Origin: Dongshaea marina | GTDB taxonomy: Bacteria; Pseudomonadota; Gammaproteobacteria; Enterobacterales; Aeromonadaceae | Direction: 5' to 3' | Length of the DNA stretch: 64,000 nucleotides | Assembly: GCF_003072645.1 (NCBI RefSeq) | Contig: NZ_CP028897.1 | Coordinates: 4,689,501-4,753,500, forward strand | Part shown: piece after piece, positions 17,349 through 26,984 of the stretch | Layout: each line of letters opens with the position of its first letter | Position numbering within the stretch: position 1 is the stretch's first letter | Position numbers and translations under genes: made by a program | The notes under the pieces: model-generated | What the model saw: only the letters and a program-made list of their open reading frames with translations | What the model was told of the DNA's origin: nothing | Database searches by the model: none

Positions 17349-19199
17349 CTATTCCACCGTCTGTTCGATAATCAGATCCAGGAAAGCTTCACCAAAGCGC
17401 TCCAGTTTACGCTGACCAACACCGCTGATCTGCAGCAACTCGGCCTCATTCATCGGCCGCTGCTTGGACATCTCGGCCAGGGTGGCATCGTTAAACACCA
17501 CATAGGGAGGAACATCCTCTTCCTCGGCAATCTCACGACGTAACTTACGCAGCTGAACAAACAGCCGACGATCGCCCTCCTCCAACACATTCAAAGAGGA
17601 GCGGCCGCCACTCTTGCTGCGCACCATGCTACTCACCCTGGGCACCGCCAACTGCAGGCTCTTCTCACCACGCAACACAGGGCGTGCCTCCTGGGTCAGC
17701 TGTAACACCATGTGACGGGTGATGTTCTGCACTAAAAAGCCCTGATGGATCAACTGGCGAATGATGCTCACCCAGTATTCGTAGCTATGCTCGCGGCCAA
17801 TACCAAAAGTACTGAGCTTATCATGGCCATGATCGCGTAATCGCTGGCTGAGAGAGCCCCGTAGCACCTCCACCACATACCCAGTCCCAAAGTTCTGGCC
17901 GACCCGGTAGACACAGGAGAGGGCTTTTTGGGCATCTGTGGTTCCGTCATAGCGCTTAGGTGGATCCAGGCAGATATCGCAATTGCCACAAGGCTGTTCG
18001 CGAAACTCACCAAAATAGTTGAGCAGAACCTGGCGCCGACAGGTTTGAGACTCGGCAAAAGCCACCATCGCATTGAGCTTGTGCTGCTCTATCTGCATCT
18101 GTTCGGGATTCCCCCCCTGCTCCAGCAGCAGGCGCACCCGATGCACATCAGCCGGGTCATAAAACAGCACCGCCTCGGCCGGCAAGCCATCCCGGCCACC
18201 CCGGCCCGTTTCCTGATAGTAAGATTCGATATTCTTCGGCAGATCAAAGTGCACCACAAACCGCACATTGGGCTTGTCGATCCCCATCCCAAAGGCCACG
18301 GTCGCTACCACGATCTCCAACTCATCACGCAAAAAACGCTCCTGAACCCGTTGGCGAATTTCGATCGGCAGCCCGGCATGGTAGGCATCCGCCTTGAATC
18401 CGGTTCGCTTGAGGCGCTCCGTCACCTCCTCGACCCGGCGCCGGCTGGTACAGTAGATGATGCCGCACTCATCTTTATGCTGATCCAGATAACTGAGTAG
18501 CTGGGCCGATGCCTTGATCTTCTCGATCAGGTTGTAACGGATGTTGGCGCGATCAAAGCTGGAGATTGAAACAAAGGGCTGCTCAAGATGCAGGTGGGTC
18601 AGGATCTCCTGACGGGTGGTAGCATCCGCGGTTGCTGTAAGAGCCACCACAGGCGCTGCCGGGAACCACTGCTTGAGAACCCCGAGCGCCCGGTACTCGG
18701 GGCGAAAGTCATGCCCCCACTGAGAGATACAGTGCGCCTCGTCCACAGCGATCAGGGCGATCGGCAGCTCCGACAGGCGACACAGGAAGTCATACTGGGT
18801 AAGCCGTTCCGGTGCAACATAGAGGAGCTTTAGCTCTCCACGCGCCATCTTAGAGAAGATGGCACCGATCTCCTCTCCGGTCAGGGATGAGTTTATATAG
18901 TCCGCCGAAACACCATTGGCCTTGAGAGAGTCAACCTGATCCTTCATCAAAGAGATCAGTGGAGAGACCACAATCCCCAGGCCATCGCGCATCATTGCCG
19001 GGATCTGGTAGCAGATCGATTTGCCCCCGCCGGTGGGCTTGATCACCAGGCCATCGCGTCCGCGGATCAGATCCTCAATGATCGCCTGCTGTCCTTCACG
19101 AAACGAGTGGTAGCCGAATACATCCTGCAATATCTGTTGCATCTGCTCGCCGGGGGGTGCAGGAGTGGATGAATCACTACAGGTTAATGCATTTAACAT
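17349..19199 (-). CDS. recQ: ATP-dependent DNA helicase RecQ
   Basis: A 3'-5' superfamily 2 helicase of the RecF recombination pathway, 616 aa. Motifs: Walker [17 protein letters not shown] in [39 protein letters not shown], then the zinc-binding cysteines ([23 protein letters not shown]) and a C-terminal HRDC domain ([28 protein letters not shown]). Motif VI reads [10 protein letters not shown] where almost all RecQ have QETGRAGRDG. No strong ribosome-binding site precedes the first ATG; Met20 is an alternative start. Confidence 0.96.
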   Translation of the reverse strand: MLNALTCSDSSTPAPPGEQMQQILQDVFGYHSFREGQQAIIEDLIRGRDGLVIKPTGGGKSICYQIPAMMRDGLGIVVSPLISLMKDQVDSLKANGVSADYINSSLTGEEIGAIFSKMARGELKLLYVAPERLTQYDFLCRLSELPIALIAVDEAHCISQWGHDFRPEYRALGVLKQWFPAAPVVALTATADATTRQEILTHLHLEQPFVSISSFDRANIRYNLIEKIKASAQLLSYLDQHKDECGIIYCTSRRRVEEVTERLKRTGFKADAYHAGLPIEIRQRVQERFLRDELEIVVATVAFGMGIDKPNVRFVVHFDLPKNIESYYQETGRGGRDGLPAEAVLFYDPADVHRVRLLLEQGGNPEQMQIEQHKLNAMVAFAESQTCRRQVLLNYFGEFREQPCGNCDICLDPPKRYDGTTDAQKALSCVYRVGQNFGTGYVVEVLRGSLSQRLRDHGHDKLSTFGIGREHSYEYWVSIIRQLIHQGFLVQNITRHMVLQLTQEARPVLRGEKSLQLAVPRVSSMVRSKSGGRSSLNVLEEGDRRLFVQLRKLRREIAEEEDVPPYVVFNDATLAEMSKQRPMNEAELLQISGVGQRKLERFGEAFLDLIIEQTVE

Positions 19200-19376
19200 G
19201 ATGGTTCCGTTGAAGGTAAAAAGAGGTCGCAGTTGCCAGTCCCATGATCAGGGGCAATATTTTGACAAAAAACAGGGGATGTTGGCCATCGGAACAGGTG
19301 TTTTTTGTTTAATTGAGCAATAATTATACAGGGATGGTGGATTTTAACTTTCCAGGGAGCTCCGGAGGATTCACTC

Positions 19377-19909
19377 ATGGCTGTCGTTGCTATCAAGCCC
19401 CCCAAGGATTAGCGGAACAACTGCACGAACTATTTCGCTGCCCCTTCAGCGCCGAGATGCGTCACTGGCTTGAAAAAGAACTCTATGGATACCAAAAAGG
19501 GGAGCACCTTCCCTGGTACCGGGTGATCCCCTGCCGTCAGCGCGGCTTGTTTCTACACCCGGCAACCAATCGCCAGCAAACCCGTCCGATTCGTGACTCA
19601 GCCCTCAACCAGCGAACCCTGGCAGAGATCAAATATCTGTACGCACACCAAGCTCTGGATCAATACCTGAGCCACCACTTCCCTCATGTGGAGCCCTGGC
19701 CCGAGGAGATCCGCTTAGAGTATCAGGAGGAGCTGATCCCGGGCTATATCTGCCTCAATGCATGGAAAGAGCCGATTGGTTCAATTGAATCAACCCTTCA
19801 GGAGGGGATCGAGCGAATGCTCAAAGAGTACCTTCCCTCAATGTCACGAGAGATGGATGACTGCGGTCAGTCTCTCAAGGTGATCCATCACAGGCACTGG
19901 CAGATCTGA
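19377..19909 (+). pseudogene. Hypothetical protein next to recQ, frameshifted (likely one missing C)
   Basis: I do not recognise the product. The best start is the ATG at 19377, with GGAGG eight bases upstream, giving MAVVAIKPP before a stop. One more C in the run of six at 19398-19403 would join this to the long downstream frame and give about 178 aa beginning MAVVAIKPPQGLAEQLHELF. The body is rich in aromatic and charged residues (LPWYRVIPCRQRGLFLHP, HFPHVEPWPEEIRLEYQEEL) and has no membrane segment. It is divergent from recQ. Confidence 0.6.
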
Positions 19910-20334
19910 AGGACAACTCAAAGATTTTACCAACTTCAGGCTGATGAACTCGAAGGGAGATGAGCTTACTTCAGCGCGGCAACCCTGCCCATCAAATGTA
20001 ACAAAATGTTACATCTCGTATCCTACCTAAGGTAGTTGTCAGTCTTTATAACACTATGAAACCTAAAGTTCGGCAGACTTGGACTAGAATGAATAAAGCT
20101 GTGACAAATGCGCACGCAATGCATTGATTATCAATGAATTTTGTTTTGTGATCCACTCCTATATTTCAGGCTAAACCTACCGGTAATACTACGCATTTTT
20201 CCTTCAAGTGAACTATATTCCAGTCGCTGACTAATTTTTAGCAATACTGAACTTAATCTGAACAAACTCCCATTTTGCCCAGTGGCTGGAGTTGAAGCTG
20301 TTTGGAATTTAACCCCAAGAAGGAAACTGAAGTT
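19910..20334 (+). promoter_or_regulatory. ptsG upstream region
   Basis: No gene is visible in these 425 bases. A partial CRP-like site, TGTGA-N6-CGCAC, lies at 20100-20115, and a second TGTGA occurs near 20147, which fits the known cAMP-CRP control of ptsG in relatives. I cannot fix a promoter. AAGGA ten bases before 20335 supports the ptsG start. Confidence 0.35.
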
Positions 20335-21818
20335 ATGATGAAAAAAGCTTTCTCATCATTACAGAAAGTAGGTAAATCCTTGATGTTACCTGTTTCTGTC
20401 TTGCCGGTAGCAGGTATCCTGCTCGGTGTGGGGGCTGCCAAGCTTAGCTGGCTGCCAGCATTTGTCTCGGAGATCATGCAAAATGCCGGAGGCGCCGTCT
20501 TTGAGAACATGGCCCTCATCTTTGCGATCGGTGTGGCTCTGGGCTTTACCAATAACGACGGGGTCGCGGGCCTTGCCGCGAGTGTAAGCTATGTGATCAT
20601 GACCAAGACCATGGCGGTTGTCGCCCCGCGATTGTGCCTCTGGTCACCAGCATTGATCCGAATGCACCCCACTATATGGATATAGTAAAGCAGATCTCCG
20701 ATACCGGGGTACTGGGGGGGATAATCTCCGGTGGCCTCGCCGCCTACATGTTTAACCGCTTCTACCGCATTCAGCTGCCAGATTACCTGGGCTTTTTTGC
20801 GGGCAAGCGTTTTGTCCCGATCATCACCGGCCTGTGTGCGATTATCGTAGCTATCATTCTGACCTTCATCTGGCCTCCTATCGGTGCCGGGATTAAGGAG
20901 TTTTCTAACTGGGCGGCGGTTCAGAATCCGGTTCTGGCCTTTGGTATCTATGGCTTTGTAGAGCGCCTGTTGATCCCCTTTGGTCTGCACCATATCTGGA
21001 ACGTTCCCTTCTTCTTCCAGGCGGGAACCTGTACCAATGCTGCCAGCGAAGTACAGCACGGTATTCTGACCTGTTACCTGGTCGCCGATGATGCCTCACG
21101 CACCGCAGCCAACAGCTATTTCGGCCAGCTGGCGGGTGGTTATATGTTCAAGATGTTCGGTCTGCCGGCGGCAGCCATCGCGATCTGGCACTCGGCTAAA
21201 CCGGAGAATAAAGCCAAGGTTGCAGGTATCATGCTGTCCGCGGCCCTGACCTCCTTCCTGACCGGGATCACCGAACCAATTGAATTCTCATTCATGTTCG
21301 TAGCACCCGTGCTCTACTTTATCCATGCATTGCTGGCAGGTTCAGCCTATATGGTCACCAACATGCTGGGCATGGTGCACGGTACCTCCTTCTCTCACGG
21401 TCTGATCGACTTTATCGTACTGTCGGCACACTCGCACAAACTGCTCTTGTTCCCAATCGTGGGGCTCTGCTATGCGGCTGCTTACTACATCATCTTCCGC
21501 GTGGCTATCCGGGTCATGGATCTCAAGACCCCGGGTCGTGAAGATGAAGATGAGGTTGCTGAGGCTCTTGAAGAGATCGACGATATGGCGAAAGAGCTGG
21601 TCACGGCGTTTGGTGGTAAAGATAACATCGACAGCCTCGACGCCTGTATCACCCGTCTGCGGGTTGGGGTGAAAAACCCGGAAGCTGTGGATAAAGATCG
21701 CCTCAAGGAGCTCGGAGCTGCCGGTGTGGTAACCGCAGGTAACGGGATCCAGGCTATCTTTGGTACCAAGTCTGATAATCTCAAGACAGATATGGATGCC
21801 TACATGCGTAACAACTAA
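20335..21818 (+). pseudogene. ptsG: Glucose-specific PTS enzyme IICB, frameshifted (likely one missing base)
   Basis: PtsG transports and phosphorylates glucose. The EIIC domain runs from [24 protein letters not shown] through [34 protein letters not shown] and LLGMV-like loops; the EIIB domain ends the protein with the phosphorylated cysteine in [13 protein letters not shown]. The frame breaks after TMAVVAP at about 20627: reading CCCCGGCG instead of CCCCGCG restores [21 protein letters not shown] and about 494 aa (477 in E. coli). All functional motifs are intact, so I take the break as a probable sequence error. Confidence 0.92.
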
Positions 21819-21842
21819 TCCCTGGGATTAGACCCATCGACA

Positions 21843-21867
21843 AGCCGCCCTGTGGGGCGGCTTTTTT
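21843..21867 (+). terminator. ptsG terminator
   Basis: An 8-bp stem AGCCGCCC / GGGCGGCT with loop TGTG is followed by TTTTT. Confidence 0.9.
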
Positions 21868-21963
21868 GTACCGCTACAAGCCGTTTTAATGAAACCTTAT
21901 CGGCAAAGGACGGGTCTACTGTTAGATGAGATACATAAAGCAGCGCGTAAAGGGAGAAGCCGT

Positions 21964-22401
21964 ATGACAGATCAGTGGGTGGTGGTTGGCCGTTTTTCAT
22001 TTCCTTTGGATGCCCAGATCGCCAAAGGAGCTCTGGAGGCCGAGGGGATCGATGCCTTTATCGCTGATGAGCATACCATCAATATGCAGTGGCTCTACTC
22101 GGATGCCATGGGGGGGGTTCGCCTGATGACACATCCAGACCAGGCCGAGCAGGCGAGGAATCTTCTACGCGAAGACCACAGCGAAGCCGTCGAGGAACTG
22201 GCCGGCCCCGGAGACTACCTGCGCTGCCCCTATTGTGACAGCTCAGATATAGAGCCCTATACCCTGGGCAAGAAACCCGCTTTCCTAGTCTTTATCCTAC
22301 TTGGTTTCCCGCTGTTCTTTTACCAACCGGGGATCCGCTGTCGCCAGTGCCACAGGATTACCAGCCTCAAGGAGTATAAAGCGCTCCAGGGCAAGGACTA
22401 G
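21964..22401 (+). CDS. DUF2007 domain protein with zinc-ribbon-like cysteines
   Basis: A 145-aa protein. The N-terminal half (WVVVGRFSFPLDAQIAKGALEAEGIDAFIADE, GGVRLMTHPDQAEQARNLL) matches the DUF2007/putative signal-transducing domain. The C-terminal half has CPYC and CRQC pairs around a hydrophobic segment (FLVFILLGFPLFFYQPG), suggesting a zinc ribbon interrupted by a membrane hairpin. The ATG at 21964 has GGGAG eight bases upstream. It overlaps the convergent tcdA by 4 bp. Function unknown. Confidence 0.75.
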   Translation: MTDQWVVVGRFSFPLDAQIAKGALEAEGIDAFIADEHTINMQWLYSDAMGGVRLMTHPDQAEQARNLLREDHSEAVEELAGPGDYLRCPYCDSSDIEPYTLGKKPAFLVFILLGFPLFFYQPGIRCRQCHRITSLKEYKALQGKD

Positions 22402-23204
22402 TTTCTCTGCTCGGCCCGCTCCCTGATCCGCTCTAAGACCCGGGAGACAGCCACAAATGCAAAACTTGCCGTCACCACGGTGGCAGAGCCAAAGCCGGAG
22501 GCACAATCCATCTTCATGGTGCCATCACTCATCGACTTTTGAAGACAGACCCCGCCACTGCCATCCGGGTAGGTAAGCTGCTCGGTGGAAAAAACACAGT
22601 CGATGGAAAATTTCCGCTTTGGATTCTTGGTAAAATTGTAGTGGCGTCGCAGGTCCGAACGCACCTTGGCCAGCAGGGGATCCTGATAGCTTCGGGCCAG
22701 GTCGCCACGCTGGATCTGAGTCGGATCCATCTGCCCCCCAGCCCCACCAATGGTGATTGCCCTGATCTTGTTTCGCTTACAGTAGGCGAGCAGAGCCGCC
22801 TTAACCTGTACCGAGTCGATAGCATCGATCACGTAATCAAAACCGGTCACTATGTACTGTGCAAGGTTTTCCTTACTGAGAAAGTCATCGATTACTTCAA
22901 CCTTGCAAGCCGGATTGATCTGCCGGATCCGCTCAGCCATCACCTCACACTTGGGCTTTCCTATACTGGGCTGGAGCGCATGGATTTGCCGGTTAATATT
23001 GGTGGTACAGATATCATCCATATCGATGAGGGTAATTGCACCAATCCCGGAGCGTGCCAGCGCCTCAGCCGCCCAGGATCCAACCCCGCCAATCCCGATC
23101 ACACAAACGTGGGAATTTGCAAAGGCCTCAACGGCCCGGGTGCCATAGAGCCGGGCAATTCCACCGAATCGATGCTGATAATCTGTATCCATTTTTGACC
23201 TCAT
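22398..23204 (-). CDS. tcdA: tRNA threonylcarbamoyladenosine dehydratase TcdA (CsdL)
   Basis: TcdA uses ATP to cyclise t6A37 to ct6A in tRNAs reading ANN codons, with sulfur-cascade partners CsdA/CsdE. The 268-aa product shows the E1-like adenylation fold: VIGIGGVGSWAAEALARSGIG (nucleotide binding), IDMDDICTTNINRQ, DAIDSVQVKAAL and GGAGGQMDPTQIQ. Membership is clear from HRFGGIARLYG at the N-terminus. Alternative starts M1 and M5 (MDTDYQHRF) differ by four residues. Confidence 0.94.
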   Translation of the reverse strand: MRSKMDTDYQHRFGGIARLYGTRAVEAFANSHVCVIGIGGVGSWAAEALARSGIGAITLIDMDDICTTNINRQIHALQPSIGKPKCEVMAERIRQINPACKVEVIDDFLSKENLAQYIVTGFDYVIDAIDSVQVKAALLAYCKRNKIRAITIGGAGGQMDPTQIQRGDLARSYQDPLLAKVRSDLRRHYNFTKNPKRKFSIDCVFSTEQLTYPDGSGGVCLQKSMSDGTMKMDCASGFGSATVVTASFAFVAVSRVLERIRERAEQRN

Positions 23205-23379
23205 ATAAAAATGAGCGGGAATTATAGCAGCCTGCTCCCCATTAAAAAGACGCAGGTCAAAAAAACATCAGAGCGATTTCGATATCCACCACCAGGACTG
23301 GTAAATATCCCTACTTTGAATTAGATTTCGAGTAGATGCCTTTTGAACCAAATGGGCTCAAATGATGCCAGGAGTGTGA

Positions 23380-24069
23380 ATGAAGAGCTTGCCTCCCATA
23401 CTCAATCGCGAGCAGATCTACTTTGTCGCCTCACCCATAGAGACGATCGAAGGAGTTGTGTTTGCCCATGAGATTTTACTTCGCTACAAGCACTTTTCCG
23501 GGGCAGAAGCCCTGCTACGGGTAGTCCGTCACCTGGAACTACAGGCCGAGCTGGATCTGGATGTACTCGCTCTTCTGGAAGAAACACTGCGCGGTGAAGA
23601 GTTACACGGCTCCTGGAACCTCAACCTGTTCAGCCACTCCCTGTATAATTCACACCTAATTGCTACACTTGAGCAATTCCCTACCCGTCTTGGCATCTCT
23701 CTTGACGAGCTCATCTTAGATCTCATCGATCTGGAGAAACAGCGAGAGGTGAATCAATTCGGGGATGTGATGACTGCACTCAAAGAGCGGGGGATCCGCT
23801 TTGCCCTCCCGGCTGATGATGAGTACCGCTTCCTTCTGAGTAAACTGCCGGTGGATATCCTGAAACTCGATATAAACAAGACCCCGGATCCTGAAGAGTG
23901 GCGTCGCTGGAAGGGGTTTGCTTTTCGCAATGATCTTAAGATCATCGCGCAGCGAGTTGAGACCGAAGAGCAGTTTAAAGAGCTACAGAAGCTGCAGGTC
24001 GACTATGTTCAGGGCTACTACATCGGCAAGCCCAAAAAACTCTCTCTGTTTGAAGTCCAATCTTATTAG
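23380..24069 (+). CDS. EAL-domain protein with degenerate catalytic site
   Basis: A 229-aa stand-alone EAL domain without signal or membrane segment. The fold is recognisable: HEILLRY at the EAL position, NLNLFSHSL, LILDLIDLE, LKLDINK and QGYYIGKP. Key changes from active c-di-GMP phosphodiesterases are LDLID for the metal-binding FEITE glutamate, ADDEYRFLL for DDFGTGYSS, and AQRVETEE for AEGVET (glutamate lost). It probably binds c-di-GMP or a protein partner rather than hydrolysing c-di-GMP. No linked GGDEF gene is present. Confidence 0.75.
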   Translation: MKSLPPILNREQIYFVASPIETIEGVVFAHEILLRYKHFSGAEALLRVVRHLELQAELDLDVLALLEETLRGEELHGSWNLNLFSHSLYNSHLIATLEQFPTRLGISLDELILDLIDLEKQREVNQFGDVMTALKERGIRFALPADDEYRFLLSKLPVDILKLDINKTPDPEEWRRWKGFAFRNDLKIIAQRVETEEQFKELQKLQVDYVQGYYIGKPKKLSLFEVQSY

Positions 24070-24512
24070 CGTCTGTTCCCCTTAGATCTGTTATCAGACA
24101 AACGTTAAAGGGTGTCGCCTCAGCTCTGTGATGTTCAGTTTTGATTCATCAAGCAGGTGTTAATTGTATGGCCATTGATGAACAGAGCTTTGATGCAGGA
24201 GCATGTCTGGAGCCGATCTCACAAGTTTTGCAATCGTTTTCAAAAAATGAACTTTAATTGATCACGATCACGACTTTATCTGACAGATCTGACGGATAAT
24301 CACCGAACGGGATATCCCCAGTGAACAGGAGGTTCAATTGCCAGACACACATCTATTGCATTCAGCCAAATTATTCAACTGAACAGTCGATTCTGTTCGC
24401 TTTTGTTCACACTTTTTATCTATACTGGACGAGCTGTGGGTGCATCAATAATAGACATCACGGCTTACGACACTAGAGACCACGAGGGATGACAGCATAT
24501 GGAGGGCCAATC
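24070..24512. promoter_or_regulatory. Intergenic region with repeated GAACA/TGTTC half-sites
   Basis: Upstream of the small GTG-start gene are two inverted repeats, TGAAC-AGGAG-GTTCA (24322-24336) and GAACAG-TCGATT-CTGTTC (24381-24398), and a third TGTTC just after. They could be an operator. A 29-codon frame at 24168-24257 exists but has no good ribosome-binding site. Nothing else is supported. Confidence 0.35.
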
Positions 24513-24725
24513 GTGAGCAAGCAACTATACCTAACCGAGATCAACAGCTCGCAACTTTTTGATGAATATCTGCACAAGCTAGGAGCTCAAATGCCCCATG
24601 TCGCTAAAAGAGGGCAGTCCTGGGAACACAGAAGTGGAGATCGTGTACTGGCACAGGTTCGCTGTGAAGAAGAGGGTAACCCTCGCTACTTCATCCGCGC
24701 CTCCAGTATCTGCTCCAACCACTAA
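24513..24725 (+). CDS. Hypothetical 70-aa protein
   Basis: I do not recognise this protein. The GTG at 24513 is the best start: GGAGG at 24501-24505 lies seven bases upstream. The product begins MSKQLYLTEINSSQLFDEYL, is soluble and charged, and contains two cysteines (VRCEEEGNPRYFIRASSICSNH). A strong terminator 25 bases after the stop supports a real transcription unit. Confidence 0.6.
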   Translation: MSKQLYLTEINSSQLFDEYLHKLGAQMPHVAKRGQSWEHRSGDRVLAQVRCEEEGNPRYFIRASSICSNH

Positions 24726-24750
24726 TATCCACAGAAATTCTTGTAACCTA

Positions 24751-24783
24751 AAAAGGCTCCCATGCGATATTGGAGCCTTTTTT
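24751..24783 (+). terminator. Terminator after the 70-aa gene
   Basis: A stem AAAAGGCTCC / GGAGCCTTTT with an 11-base loop ends in a run of six Ts. Confidence 0.85.
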
Positions 24784-24875
24784 GTAAACGGTTTCAGGAC
24801 TTGACTATAAAAAACCTCCTTGTCTGGCAATTCCCGGTATAAAATCATCAGCGTCTGCTACTACAGGGAAAGCTC

Positions 24876-25418
24876 ATGGATATAGGTTACAAATTAAAGC
24901 ACCTGAGACAAAAGGCACAACTGTCCCAGCGTGAACTGGCAAAGCGGGCCGGGGTCACTAATGGCTTCATCTCCCAGCTTGAGAATAACCAACTGAGTCC
25001 CTCTATCGCCTCCCTGAAAAAAGTACTGGATGGATTTCCGATCTCCCTGGCTGACTTTTTCACAGAAAATGATGAGACATCCGCCAATGTGGTGTTCCGG
25101 GCCAGTGAGATGCCGGATCTCGGATCCGGAGATATTCAGTACCTGCTGGTTGGACATGGCAAGACGCCACGAGCTATCGGCATGCTCAAGGAGGTGATGC
25201 AACCCGGTGCAGATACCGGCCCCGAGATGCTGACCCATGGGGGTGAGGAGTGTGGAATTGTGATTGAGGGGTGTCTCGAACTAAGTGTGGATCAGGAGAG
25301 TTACCGATTAGATCCGGGAGATGGCTACTACTTTGACAGCCGACGTCCCCACAGATTCCGTAATATCGGCTCAGATGTTTGTGTGTTGATCAGCGCCAAC
25401 ACACCACCAAGCTTCTGA
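24876..25418 (+). CDS. XRE-family regulator with C-terminal cupin domain (PuuR-like)
   Basis: A 180-aa transcription factor. Residues 5-60 form a helix-turn-helix (LKHLRQKAQLSQRELAKRAGVTNGFISQLENNQLSPS). The C-terminal half is a cupin sensor (MLTHGGEECGIVIEGCLELSV, YRLDPGDGYYFDSRRPHRFRNIG). The plan and the end ISANTPPSF resemble PuuR (…ISAHTPTTF), which controls putrescine catabolism, but no puu genes are nearby, so I do not assign the symbol. GGGAAAG precedes the ATG. Confidence 0.85.
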   Translation: MDIGYKLKHLRQKAQLSQRELAKRAGVTNGFISQLENNQLSPSIASLKKVLDGFPISLADFFTENDETSANVVFRASEMPDLGSGDIQYLLVGHGKTPRAIGMLKEVMQPGADTGPEMLTHGGEECGIVIEGCLELSVDQESYRLDPGDGYYFDSRRPHRFRNIGSDVCVLISANTPPSF

Positions 25419-25430
25419 TTCAGCCAAGCG

Positions 25431-25590
25431 CTATTATGATTTGCAGCTCCGCTGCGATTAGCAATCCACAGGATAACAATAGAAACTGATTGGACCTGCG
25501 GTCAGCCGATTTGTGCCGATGGCACAACTGTCCGGCCGCGGACTACGGGTCAGGGGACTGCTCACCCAGTCCCCCTAACAACCCCGAGGG
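25431..25590 (-). repeat. Hairpin-mosaic repeat, copy C
   Basis: Short hairpins in series: GCAGC-TCC-GCTGC (25443-25455), GACC-TGC-GGTC (25493-25503), TTGTGCC-GAT-GGCACAA (25511-25527), GTCC/GGAC, and GGGACTG/CAGTCCC. On the minus strand the order GGCACAAATCGGCTGACCG matches copy E. The stem-pairing TACTTT unit is absent, so this copy is partial. It ends about 40 bp left of the IS element. Confidence 0.7.
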
Positions 25591-25629
25591 TGCCCCCTGA
25601 TTCGCGTCTCTCCTCAAAATAGCTTGTTA

Positions 25630-26605
25630 ACCTCAGATCTGCATAAGCGCTTCCTTTTCAAGCCGAGACATTCGGATGCTCGGCTTCTTTTCCTGGAAGG
25701 TATATGCAATGAGGCCAGCAAGGAGATTCACCATAAAGCTGACGCAGCTACGATGCCGTGAGTGTTCTATCTGAGAGATGTTCTTCAGCTGATCAAAGAC
25801 GGTTTCAATGATGAAGCGTTTGCGAAGCATCAGCTTATCCCATAGCCGCATCAACTTTGGTTTCATATTCTTCCTGATGCTGGTAATTAATGTGACCCCT
25901 TGGTCTGCCAGCTCTTCTGCAAGTGGTCCTGAAATATAGCCTTTATCTCCATAGAGTGAACCCCAGAGCTGCTCGCACATTTCAGGAAGAGGAGTTCTGT
26001 CATCAACATTGGCTGGGGTTAATTTGACCGAGATAACACCACCTTGATCATTGATAATAAGGTGCAATTTAAATCCATAAAACCACCCCATGGTTCCTTT
26101 GCCACGCTTGGCTGCACCTTCAAATACTTGATGCCGAGGGATGCGAAGGTTATGGCAAACCTGAAGTTTTGTTGAGTCGACGAATGCAATCCCAGTAGGT
26201 TTTGCTTGTCTGTGGGTGAGATAGGAGCACAAAGGGATCAGGGTCGCTTGCATCAATTTCAACATCCGACTGTAACTCACCAGGCCGGGGAACTCACTTT
26301 TCCAGTACTTACAGACAAACTGAAGATAATAGGATTTAAAGTCTCGGAAGCCCAAGCGATGAAATGCGATGACGATGGTCATCACTTCACTGACAGCCAG
26401 GCGAGAAGGTCTGTTCCGCTGCTTCACACCTAAGGAGATCTGCTGTTTTTGCCAAGCGGGTAGAAAGACCTGACAGAAATCATCGACATCAACGAAAATA
26501 GCTTCTAAATTGATCATGCCCAAGCTCCTTGGCGATTGATGGTTCTGGACAAACGATCAGATCGCAGCTTGGGCTTTTAGTTCCCCTCTTATGCGCAGCT
26601 CAGGT
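25630..26605 (-). mobile_element. Intact IS982-family insertion sequence
   Basis: A 976-bp element bounded by 18-bp terminal inverted repeats, ACCTCAGATCTGCATAAG (25630-25647) and, on the minus strand, ACCTGAGCTGCGCATAAG (26605-26588), 14 of 18 identical. A 6-bp direct repeat, TTGTTA, flanks it at 25624-25629 and 26606-26611. Ends starting with AC, about 1 kb length and a single transposase are IS982-family features. It sits in the gap between repeat copies C and D. Confidence 0.92.
25633..26523 (-). CDS. IS982 family transposase
   Basis: A 296-aa DDE transposase on one uninterrupted frame. Catalytic-domain stretches include GIAFVDSTKLQVCHN (first D), GSLYGDKGYIS (second D) and RFIIETVFDQLKN (E), with the N-terminal IFVDVDDFC…LAVSEVMTIVIAFH typical of the family. 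The stop codon lies inside the left terminal repeat. Residue 3 (MINLEAIF) is a likely alternative start. Confidence 0.93.
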   Translation of the reverse strand: MGMINLEAIFVDVDDFCQVFLPAWQKQQISLGVKQRNRPSRLAVSEVMTIVIAFHRLGFRDFKSYYLQFVCKYWKSEFPGLVSYSRMLKLMQATLIPLCSYLTHRQAKPTGIAFVDSTKLQVCHNLRIPRHQVFEGAAKRGKGTMGWFYGFKLHLIINDQGGVISVKLTPANVDDRTPLPEMCEQLWGSLYGDKGYISGPLAEELADQGVTLITSIRKNMKPKLMRLWDKLMLRKRFIIETVFDQLKNISQIEHSRHRSCVSFMVNLLAGLIAYTFQEKKPSIRMSRLEKEALMQI

Positions 26606-26611
26606 TTGTTA

Positions 26612-26984
26612 TTCGGGGTGTCAGGCAAACGGGATATCCCTATCCCGGCAGCCTTCTCACGACATCCTGTCGTTCGACCCCAAATACTTGCACTATTTAT
26701 CGGTGCGAGTCAAAGGGGGGATACTTCCCCGTAAGCAAGCGCCGAGGCGAATGCAGAGGATAGTAGTTTTCTTTTCGAGCCAGGGATGGCGAGCTGCGTA
26801 GCTCGATTTAGGGAAAATCGCGCGGAGCGAGCCTTTGGTTACTTTGAGCGATACCAAAGTAACTCGACCGCCGGGCGAATACGGCAGTATAGCGAAGCCA
26901 TAAACATCTGTCCGAAGGATGATAAACATCCCCGCTATCCGCGACCGGACACCTATACCGCTGGCACAAAAAACTCAGGATAGC
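26612..26984 (-). repeat. Hairpin-mosaic repeat, copy D
   Basis: The core is GTTACTTT / AAAGTAAC around a 10-base loop (26838-26863). To its left is the tail TTTTCGAGCCAGGGATGGCGAGC (as TTTTCGAG..GGATGGCGAGC, 26772-26795), matching the reverse complement of the copy E tail. To its right are ATCTGTCCGAAGGAT and CGCTGGCAC fragments of decayed hairpins. No gene is supported between the IS and the FtsZ paralogue. Confidence 0.65.

Noticed and set aside
24168-24257. A 29-codon frame starting MAIDEQSFDAGACLEPISQV
   Set aside because: There is only a weak AGGT ten bases upstream and no terminator or other support; too little evidence to call.
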